64,000 nucleotides of DNA from CAVPDA01 sp963702495. Lineage in GTDB: Bacteria; Pseudomonadota; Gammaproteobacteria; Burkholderiales; Rhodocyclaceae. This document shows, piece by piece, positions 27,118 to 34,668 of the stretch. The position numbers and the translations under genes are program-made. Below the pieces are notes generated by a model. That model did no database searches. It had not been told where the DNA came from and saw only the letters and a program-made list of their open reading frames with translations. Each line of letters begins with the position of its first letter. The first letter of the stretch is position 1. Where the stretch lies: assembly GCA_963702495.1 (NCBI GenBank), contig CAVPDA010000004.1:1-64000 (forward strand), given 5' to 3'.

Positions 27118-29092
27118 CTACCTTCCAATGCAGGTTACCGAAGTATCCCTTGCATCGAGGCAGGTCACAAGTTCCTTCAGGGTCGCCTGCTCGGAGCGGC
27201 TGAGCGCAGAGTCCCGCAAGCTGTTTAGCATGCCCTCTGTCTCTTCCCGCCGCCCTTGGAGATAAGCCAGTTGTGCACGTTTAAGGCGATTGCTTGAATT
27301 GTGCGGGAGCGATGGCGAGAGACCGATCCAGTTCCGCCTGGGCCGCCGCAATGTCGCGCGCACTCAGGGTCAAGTAGTCGGCAAACCATGAATGGATCAT
27401 TGCCTTCACGGACGCCGCAGCCGTCGGGTTTGCCAGAGCCGCGGCAAAGATGCGCTCCACGTCCGGGCGTTCCAGGCACAAGTTACCGGCGATGGACATT
27501 TCCTTGAGGCTGTAGAGCAGCGTGCGATCGCCGGGCGCGAAGGGAGTGTCCCGCAGGCGGCGGGACAGTTCGTCAATCCAGGCCGTCTCCGGCTTCTTTC
27601 TTGACAGAGCAGGCAAGGTGAGCAAGGCCCAGCCAACCCAGTTTGGAATCTGGATCGAGCTTTACCGACCGCTCGTAATGGCGGCGTGCGAAGTCCTCGA
27701 AGGGCGAGTTCGGAGGGTTCGACACCGCCACAATGGCCATCGCCCGCCCCGCCTCATAGTGGGCTTGCGCAGAGTCCGGGTGGTGCTGGGCTTCGATCTG
27801 GGTGCGCCGCACCTCCTCGCCGAAGAGGTGCGCCCGTAGAATCGTGACAAAGGCAGGATATGCGATCGCCACCAATGCGATCGCAACACCGACGGTTCGC
27901 CGCGGCCCTCCCTGTTTCAGCAGCAGTCCAAGGCCCCATGCAACGGGAAGCAGTATTCCGAAGAGCGGAACATAGTTGCGATGCTCATGTGCAATTTCCA
28001 GTGGCAGGAAGGTGGACTCCAGCGCGTGACCAATGAAGAACCAGGCGATCCCGAACGAAAGCAGCGGCGCGCGCCTGCGCGACCACCACGCGAGCCACAG
28101 CAGTCCCGCCAGCCCCACCAAGGCGGGAAAGGTGGTCCATGGGTCGAGGAATCCATGAGAGAGCGCAATGTCATCGTGATACAGACCGAAGGCTTCGAGC
28201 CGAGGCAACAGGATCAAGGCCGAGGTAGAACCACAGAACCCGCCCTTCCGTCAGCAGACGCTCGGCGAGGGAAAACGGGCGCATGTCGTATCCCGCCCAG
28301 AGCCATTTCGCCAACGGGGATAGCGCATACGCACCGGCTGCGATCGCGGCCAGGACAGCGACCGCAGCAAATACGCGGGCCGGTCTGTCCAATCCCCAAT
28401 GGACGCTTCGACGAATGGTCAGCTCATAGGCCAGGGCAAACAGCGGGAATAGCGCCCCGGTTTCCTTGCTGAAGAAGGAGAGCGGCCAGAACACGCCCCA
28501 CGCGAGGATCAGTCCGACGACTCCAGTCGTCCCTCCGCGTTCCCGCGCACGGATGTGAAGCAGCAGCGCAGCGAACAGGAAGAAGGCCGACAGGCTGGTC
28601 ATGCGCTGAACGACGTGCAGGACGGGCAACAACTGGATCGGGTGCAGCAGCCAAACAACCGCCACCAGCCCGGCGGCCATCTGAAGAGATCGCCCGCTGA
28701 TTGTCCGGCCGCGCCGTGGCCAGCAAGCGTAGGGCAAGAAGAGAATACCAGGAGGCCATTCGCAGCGTGGATGGCCAGATTGGTCACCTTGAAGGCGAAG
28801 GGATTGAAGCCACTGAAATAGTGGTTGAGTGCGAAGCTCAGTTGGGCCACGGGTCGTCCCGATGGGCCAGAGCCCCCGCTTGCGAGCGCTACCCTGATGG
28901 ACTCGGGCGAGAGCCGTTCGAGACGGATACCCTCCGAATGAAGGATGTTCGGCTCGTCGTCGAAGAAGAACTCACCGTGCAGCCCCGGCCAATAGGCGGC
29001 TGCATCAGGACGACTAGGCCTGACGACAAGATGCCAAGAAGAACGACGACAAACGTAGTGTTCCGGCGAATCAGCGAGGACACAATGGACAA
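27118..29092 (-). pseudogene. GT-C-like multispan membrane protein with TPR tail, frameshifted
   Basis: About 655 residues spread over several frames, all in order. Start is uncertain (TTG 29092 or GTG 29083). After one helix comes AYWPGLHGEFFFDDEPNIL, where the Asp-Asp pair in the first outer loop is the GT-C signature. Then come FAFKVTNLAIHAANGLLVF, many hydrophobic helices, WPLSFFSKETGALFPLFALA and EIAHEHRNYVPLFGILLP, resembling TMTC-like O-mannosyltransferase-type proteins. The C-terminus has TPR-like helices (AQAHYEAGRAM, HYERSVKLDPDSKLGWLGLA). About six single-base breaks. It lies directly downstream of pilA, with GT2 and GT4 genes after it, so pilin or exported-protein glycosylation is possible but unproven. 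Confidence 0.65.
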
Positions 29093-29120
29093 AAAAAACC
29101 CCCTGGGGTCACCAGGGGGC
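29091..29120 (-). terminator. Rho-independent terminator of pilA
   Basis: CCCCCTGG (29099-29106) pairs with CCAGGGGG (29112-29119). On the minus strand the hairpin runs into eight T residues, starting four bases after the pilA stop. It overlaps the possible start of the following GT-C gene. Confidence 0.9.
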
Positions 29121-29123
29121 TGC

Positions 29124-29612
29124 TTATTCGTTCACGATCTCGGTTAGACAGTCCTTGCAGGAACTCGGCAGGTATTTCGCGTTAATAGCGGTACCTGTCT
29201 TGGCCTTTACCCAAGTCCAGTTGACGCGACCACTGGCGCCAGTACCATCAGAGTGATCAGTCGTGCTCTTCGCATCGCCCAAGCCCGGCGTTAGTCGTGC
29301 ACAGGGTTGACGGTTGACGTTACCATTGCTGTCGTCGCTACCTATATGTCCAGCTCGACGTGACTCCACGTACTGGTCGACTTCTGATCCTGAACGCCCA
29401 TCGACTCGAGGCTATTGAGCATTGACCTTTGCTCGATGTAAGTCTCCGCAACGGCAGTGCGCGCCGCCGAGGCCGCCGAGCAATCCCTCAGAGACCTTTG
29501 CGCGAATCGTATAGTCCTGATACGCCGGCAGCGCGATCGCCGCCAGGATGCCGATAATCGCTACGACGATCATCAGTTCGATAAGGGTGAAGCCCTGTTG
29601 CATGCGTTTCAT
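29124..29612 (-). pseudogene. pilA: Type IVa major pilin PilA, frameshifted
   Basis: Start ATG 29612 after AGTAGGAGA. The prepilin leader MKRMQQG|FTLIELMIVVAI, with the processing Gly, Phe+1 and Glu+5, is classic type IVa. IGILAAIALPAYQDYTIRAK and VSEGLL follow; then in another frame AASAARTAVAETYIEQRSML; then YVESRRAGHIGSDDSNGNV; and finally TAINAKYLPSSCKDCLTEIV, the C-terminal disulfide-loop region. At least three single-base breaks; one likely missing base in TGGACTTGGGTAAA hides the first loop cysteine (WTCGKA expected). About 160 residues. A sigma-54 promoter lies upstream and a terminator downstream. The breaks are probably sequence errors, because all conserved pieces remain. Confidence 0.85.
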
Positions 29613-29986
29613 TTGAGTCTCCTACTTGGTTGATCGAAATTTGTTCTGGCCTCGTCGGCTTGACAACTATTAAGCAACCTCGGTGCCAACCCGCTCGACT
29701 TCGTTCTTCCTATTGTTTTTCATGAGTTTTCGTTGGCCCCTTCCAGCCCGTCCGTGAACTAATCGAGATTTCACAATCGGCAGTGGGTGACAATTTCCGT
29801 CAGTCTACGGTCCAAAAACGGCAACCTTTAGGCTTCAAGGCAGCGATCCGGGGGCATTTGCGGGTCGATGGCGGATTCACCAGGTACTGGAAGAATGCCG
29901 CCACGGTCTTCTGGCGCTCACTGCGCCGCACCCGAATACGCGCGGTATGCTGCGACGGCGAACGCTCCCTCGTTCGCCGTTGCCGG
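29613..29986. other. pilA upstream regulatory region
   Basis: No gene supported. Contains the sigma-54 promoter at 29673-29688 and about 300 bases of upstream DNA where an enhancer-binding protein such as PilR would be expected to bind. No specific site could be assigned. The ATPase gene at 29987 ends at its far edge. Confidence 0.6.
29673..29688 (-). promoter_or_regulatory. Sigma-54 (RpoN) promoter of pilA
   Basis: Minus strand TGGCACCGAGGTTGCT matches the sigma-54 consensus TGGCACGNNNNTTGCW at all key positions, with GG and GC at the correct spacing. It lies about 60 bases before the pilA ATG, giving a leader near 49 bases. RpoN plus PilS/PilR control of pilA is established in Pseudomonas and relatives. 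Confidence 0.85.
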
Positions 29987-31177
29987 TCAGGCGGTCGACG
30001 GTGCGTCCCGCTCGTCGAACAGCGCCCGGGCAGCCTGTTCGACCTCGCGCCAGGGATAGACGGGCCAGCGAAAGCGTCGCTGGGGGGTGTCGCCGGCGTA
30101 GATCAGCGCGCCCGCTGAAACGCCCGTTGCCTGGCCGAAGCGATCGAGGCTGCGAAAATAATCCTCGGCGATGGTCTGGCCGGCCTTGATCTCCAACGCG
30201 GCCGGCCCACCGGGGCGTTCGACCACGCCATCCACTTCGTTCCCGGCCGCGTCCCGCCAATAATAGGTATCCGGCGCCAGGGCGCGATTGAATCGGTACT
30301 TGAGGATCTCGCCCAGGACCCAGGTTTCGAACAGCGCGCCGCGCATCGGATGGATTGCGAGTTGTTCCGGCTGCTGAACGCCGACCAGCCAGGCGGCCAG
30401 CCCGGCATCGAGAAAACAGAGCTTCGGCGCCTTGACCAGCCGCTTGCCGAAGTTGCGGAAGTAGGCCGGTAGCAGATGCACGAGAAAGCTCGCCTCCAAT
30501 ACGGACAGCCAGGCCTTTGCGGTGTTATGCGTGATGCCGCAGTCGGCTGCCAGTCCGGACAGATTGAGCAGTTGGCCGGTACGTGCCGCACACATGCGCA
30601 CGAACCGGGCGAACGAACCGAGGTCGCGCACCGCGACCATCTGCCGCACATCACGCTCGACATAGGTGGTGACGTAATCGGAAAACCACCGTCCAGGTGG
30701 GATGCCTCGATCATGAATCGGCGGGTAGCCGCCGCGCCACAGTGCATCTTCGGTCGACCGCGGCACCTCAGCTTGCGCCAGTTCCTGATAGGAGAATGGA
30801 AGCAGACGCAGTATGCCGACCCGGCCGGCAAGGGTCTGGGAGACACCCGCGAGGAGGCCGAACTGCTGCGAACCCGTAAGAACAAAGCGCCCGCGGCGCG
30901 GGTCGCGGTCAACTTCGGCCTGAAGGTAGGAGAAGAGATCGGGACAACGCTGCGCCTCGTCCAGGATCGCCCCATCGCGGTACTGTCCGAGGAATCCGCG
31001 CGGATCGGACTGCGCGAACTCGCGGACGTCGATTTCTTCCAGGCTGACGTAGGGCAGATCTGGAAATGTCGCACGTACCAGTGTCGACTTGCCCGACTGG
31101 CGCGGCCCTGAGACCGTGACTACCGGATAGTAGCCGGCCAGCCGGCGCAGGGCGGGCTCGGCTTGGCGCTTGAGCAT
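29987..31177 (-). CDS. AAA_14/DUF4143 ATP-binding protein
   Basis: 396 residues. The N-terminal ATPase has Walker A SGPRQSGKSTLV (about residues 23-34), Walker B-like GAILDEAQRCPDLF, and sensor region FVLTGSQQFGLLAGV. A winged-helix part precedes a C-terminal DUF4143 domain with a restriction-nuclease-like core (YYWRDAAGNEVDGVVE, ALEIKAGQT). Proteins of this family are common stand-alone accessory genes in bacteria and archaea; their role is unknown, though phage defence or DNA transactions have been proposed. It is a single gene, intact, between pilA and a Uma2 nuclease gene. Confidence 0.9.
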   Translation of the reverse strand: MLKRQAEPALRRLAGYYPVVTVSGPRQSGKSTLVRATFPDLPYVSLEEIDVREFAQSDPRGFLGQYRDGAILDEAQRCPDLFSYLQAEVDRDPRRGRFVLTGSQQFGLLAGVSQTLAGRVGILRLLPFSYQELAQAEVPRSTEDALWRGGYPPIHDRGIPPGRWFSDYVTTYVERDVRQMVAVRDLGSFARFVRMCAARTGQLLNLSGLAADCGITHNTAKAWLSVLEASFLVHLLPAYFRNFGKRLVKAPKLCFLDAGLAAWLVGVQQPEQLAIHPMRGALFETWVLGEILKYRFNRALAPDTYYWRDAAGNEVDGVVERPGGPAALEIKAGQTIAEDYFRSLDRFGQATGVSAGALIYAGDTPQRRFRWPVYPWREVEQAARALFDERDAPSTA

Positions 31178-31287
31178 GCGGCAAAGCTACCCCCGCGCGT
31201 GACAATTGTCAATTGGTTTGACAACTGTCCAGAATCGCCGGGCAGCCGACGGACGGACCGGACTCGTCGTGCAGATTACGGCCCCGG

Positions 31288-31860
31288 TCAAGCCCACAAA
31301 TCGGCCAGGGAGAACTCGACGGCATCGAAGGGCGGCACGCGAACCAGATCGCTTTCCGACAACGTGGCGATGAGGGCCCACACGTCCCCGCGAAGCTCGA
31401 ACGCCTCCAAGGTGCGCGCCAGCGGATCCACCAGCCACGCATGGGGAACGCCGTAGCGCGCGTAGAGGGGCAGTTTGAGCGTCCTGTCCTTGCGGGCAGT
31501 GCTCGGGGAGAGAATTTCGCAGACCCAGTCCGGCGTTACCAGAAACCGCTGATCGTCGGGAACGGCGGGCATGCGCTCCCGACGCCAACCGGCGAGGTCC
31601 GGCACAACCACTTCCTGATCAAGGATGAAATGCACTTCCGGCTCGGCGATGATCCACCAGCCGCCCGGCCCGCCTCGTCCGAAGTCGAAGGGGCCGCCGA
31701 GGTCGATGCTGAGACCTCTTCCGGCGATCGCGTGCTTCCCACTGGGTCGCGGCTGAGCGTGCAAGACTCCGCCGATGATCTCGCCTGTAACGCCATCCGG
31801 CAGCGACGCGAGTTCATCGTAGAGCGGTGGCGACTTCCTGCGATTTGTGGCGGTACTCAT
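31288..31860 (-). CDS. Uma2 family (DUF820) predicted endonuclease
   Basis: 190 residues. The PD-(D/E)xK fold of the Uma2 family is visible: GEIIGGVLHAQPRPSGKHA near the N-terminus, EVVVPDLAGWRRERMP (catalytic Asp), WVCEILSPSTARKDRTLK (Glu and the Ser-Pro-Ser/Thr motif) and ARYGVPHAWLVDP. These genes are abundant in cyanobacteria and scattered in proteobacteria, often as mobile accessory genes; no cellular role is established. It lies 110 bases upstream of the DUF4143 gene and may be transcribed with it. Intact. Confidence 0.88.
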   Translation of the reverse strand: MSTATNRRKSPPLYDELASLPDGVTGEIIGGVLHAQPRPSGKHAIAGRGLSIDLGGPFDFGRGGPGGWWIIAEPEVHFILDQEVVVPDLAGWRRERMPAVPDDQRFLVTPDWVCEILSPSTARKDRTLKLPLYARYGVPHAWLVDPLARTLEAFELRGDVWALIATLSESDLVRVPPFDAVEFSLADLWA

Positions 31861-32026
31861 GATCGCTTGCAGTATCTCGATTGCAGAGTAGGCTGCGCGT
31901 GTTACCGGTCTGGGACGGCGTCATGCGGAGGCGCACCTTGAGCGCCGGATTCCAGGATGGAACCCCGGCGTTCCCGGCATGGGGTTCCTGACGTTTCCGG
32001 CGCAGAGAAAGCCCGCATCGGCGTCG

Positions 32027-32560
32027 TCAGGACGAACCGGGAAAGTCCCGGTTGATCCTGGCACGGATCCGATCCTTGTTGTCTGCATCGAGGTCCATAG
32101 CTTCCAACCGCGTCAGCAGTTCCGGTGCATTTACGTAGCCGGCGCGAATGGCGGCGGTGATGAAATCCCGATCCTTTTCCCGGTTCGCCACGTATTTCGA
32201 CAGCACGAGATCATGAACTTCAAGACACCAGCCGCTTACCCCTCGCGTGTTCTCGTTTCGGACGAGAATCAAACGGCTTTCCCAGCCTCGCGGCAGCACG
32301 GCGGTATTCGGGCCGACGCCCTGCGCGTAGTAGCCGTAGGTGGCTTCGAACGGCGAACCCTCGCCGATGCAGCCGTCGATCAGGTCGGCCAGTTCCGGCT
32401 TGTTCTTCGGATAGACATCCGCCTCCATCGAAACCAGGAGTTCCGGTGGCGCCTCCGGAATCTGTCCGAGGATAGCCTGACTCCCGACGACAACGATCTC
32501 GTCGTCATCGGCGATGTCACCGGCCGCTCGAATGATATGTTCGAGCTGAAAACGCTTCAT
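32027..32560 (-). CDS. Nucleotidyltransferase-like protein (DUF6036 type)
   Basis: 177 residues from ATG 32560 (MKRFQLEHIIRAAGDIAD). VVVGSQAILGQIPEAP is a degenerate nucleotidyltransferase Gly-Ser motif and SMEADVYPKN holds the D-x-D-like acid pair. DKDRDFI-type helices follow (NREKDRDFITAAIRAGYVN). Related proteins are annotated as nucleotidyltransferases of AbiEii-like or other toxin-antitoxin pairs. Its start lies inside the end of the 115-residue gene at 32517-32861 (44-base overlap), which argues for translational coupling and a two-gene module. Activity is not shown. Confidence 0.75.
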   Translation of the reverse strand: MKRFQLEHIIRAAGDIADDDEIVVVGSQAILGQIPEAPPELLVSMEADVYPKNKPELADLIDGCIGEGSPFEATYGYYAQGVGPNTAVLPRGWESRLILVRNENTRGVSGWCLEVHDLVLSKYVANREKDRDFITAAIRAGYVNAPELLTRLEAMDLDADNKDRIRARINRDFPGSS

Positions 32561-32861
32561 AGATTGCCCAGCGCTCCCGATTCGGAAGAATCCCGGCGAA
32601 CGGTGTGGACTGGCGCAGGCGCGTTGCGCGTCCGGATTCACTGCAGATGAAATCGATCACCTCGGCTGGCGTACGTTCCAGGATCGACTCCCATTCGTCG
32701 AGGTAAGGGGCATCGGCCGTCAGCCGCCAGCGGCGAATGTTCTGACGCGCTATGTCAATCAGCGCCGGATCCGCCTTCAGTCTTTCCGCGATGGCGCGAT
32801 GCAGCGCGATGCTGCGCGCATCGAGACGAAGATGATCGGACACTGCACCGGACATGGACAT
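32517..32861 (-). CDS. Small partner protein of the nucleotidyltransferase, possible antitoxin
   Basis: 114 residues from ATG 32861 (a TTG at 32864 is possible). Highly helical, with LDARSIALHRAIAERLKADP, ARQNIRRWRLTADAPYLDEW and SGRATRLRQSTPFAGILPNR. No enzyme motif. The phrase RATRLRQSTPFAG recurs in small proteins found beside nucleotidyltransferases, where an antitoxin or regulator role is suspected. Its 3' end overlaps the nucleotidyltransferase start by 44 bases. It begins 17 bases after the HD-GYP gene, so all three could be cotranscribed. Confidence 0.65.
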   Translation of the reverse strand: MSMSGAVSDHLRLDARSIALHRAIAERLKADPALIDIARQNIRRWRLTADAPYLDEWESILERTPAEVIDFICSESGRATRLRQSTPFAGILPNRERWAIYEAFSARTYHSSGR

Positions 32862-32877
32862 CAAAGCCGTCGACGGA

Positions 32878-34511
32878 TCATGAAGAATAGCCCGGAATCC
32901 CGGACTCGTTGACGTCGTCGATCTGCACCGGATCGAGGAACATCTGGGCGTACTTCAGATAGACCTTGCGCCGCACGAACACATGGAACAGGTCCGGATC
33001 GATGTGGCCGCTGAGCATGAACTTGCCCAGAATGTGCAGCGACTCCGACAGCTTCTTGCCGTGCTTGTAAGGGCGGTCGCGGGCGGTGAGCGCCTCGAAA
33101 ATGTCGGCGATGCCCATCACCCGTGCCTGGACCGACATCTGTTCCCGTCGCAAGCCCTTGGGATAGCCATTTCCGTCCATGCGTTCGTGATGGCCGCCGG
33201 CGTATTCCGGGACGTTCTTGAGATGCTTGGGCCAGGGCAGCGCATCCAGCATCTTTATTGTGGCGACGATATGGTGGTTGATGACCTCGCGCTCCGCGCT
33301 GGTGAGGGTGCCGGCGCGGATCGTCAGATTCTCGATCTCCTCCTCGGTCAGGAAGCTCACGTCCTCGCCCTGGACGTTGCACCAGCGGTAGCCGCGGCCG
33401 ATTCGTCTCACTCGCTCCTGGTCGTCGGCCGGCATGGCCTCGACGCCGATGTTGGCATGCCGGATGAACTCGCGCTCGGCATCAAGTCGCGCGCGAGCAG
33501 CTTCCACCTCGCGTTCGAGCCGGGCTTCGGCAGCGCGGTCCCGCTCCTCCCGCAGGGCGAGCCGCGCCTTGAGCGATGCGATCTCCGCATCGCGCTTGAG
33601 CACTTCGAAGCGCGTATCCACCAGATGGATGCGGTCGAACAGCGTCTGCAGCTTGGTCGCCTTGTCCACCACGTGCACGGGGGTCGTCACCTTGCCGCAG
33701 TCGTGCAGCAGTCCGGCGATCTTCAGCTCGTAGCGGTCCTTGTCGGTCATCGTGAAATCGGCAAGGGGGCCGTCGTGGGTATCGTCGACGGCATCCGCCA
33801 GCATCATGGTGAGCGCGGGGACGCGCTGGCAGTGCCCGCCGGTGTAGGGCGACTTTTCGTCGATGGCCAGGTTGATCAGCTTGACGAACGATTCGAACAG
33901 CTCTTCCAACTGGCTGATGAGCTGCCGGTTGGAGAGCGCGATCGCCGCCTGGGAGGCCAAGGACTCGGCCAGGCGCTGATCCGATTCCGAGAAACGGCAC
34001 CACGGCGCCGGTCAGCGCGTCGGTGCAATTGATGAGCTGCAGCACGCCGATGACCGCTCCCTCGTGGTTCTTCATCGGCACGGTGAGAAACGACTTCGAA
34101 CGGTAGCCGGTGCGGGCGTCGAACTTGCGCGTTCCGGAGAAATCGAATCCCTCCGCCTCGTAGGCGTCGGCGATGTTCACCGTCTTCTGATGAATGGCGC
34201 AGTAGGCCGCCACCATGGAATTGTTGGGTTCGCCGCGCTCGTTGTAGAGCGGCAACGGGGTGAAGGGAATGGGCGTTCCGGTGGTGCCGCCCATGGCCAG
34301 GCCGAGGGAGGCCGTGCAGCATGATTTCGAAGCGCAGGGACTGGTTGTCCTCCGCCATCCGGTAGAGCGTACCGCCGTCGGCGCGGGTAATGGCCTTCGC
34401 GGCGAGGAGGATACGTTCCAGCAACTTGTCGATGTCGCGCTCGTGGGACAGCGCGGCACCGATCTCGTTGAGTTGCTCCAGGCGGCGGAAAAGGCCTTCC
34501 AGCGATTCCAT
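32878..34511 (-). CDS. GAF/HD-GYP domain protein, predicted c-di-GMP phosphodiesterase (two frameshifts)
   Basis: About 545 residues when joined. Start ATG 34511 (MESLEGLFRRLEQLNEIGAA); a GAF domain with LLAAKAITRADGGTLYRM, then in a second frame TVNIADAYEAEGFDFSGTR, FLTVPMKNHEGAVIGVLQLI. A break near 33990 leads to the HD-GYP part: GGHCQRVPALT, LKIAGLLHDCGKVTTPVHVV, a long charged coiled coil, then PEYAGGHHERMDGNGYPKGL, the diagnostic HHExxDGxGYP motif. Catalytic His/Asp are all present. Breaks near 34315 and 33990 are single bases. It probably degrades cyclic di-GMP in response to a small ligand bound by GAF. The GspE-type ATPase gene upstream also carries a GAF domain. Confidence 0.88.
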
Positions 34512-34668
34512 CGAGATCTCTATTCAGTTGAATTCATCGGACCATTTTGTGGCGTGCGAACTGCCTGCCCGCAGCAATTGCCTGCCCCCGTCGCTTCGCG
34601 CCGGTCCCTGCCCCATGGCCCGCAGCCCATCTGCACATCGAAAATCCCCGTGGGCATCCGAGGTCCGG

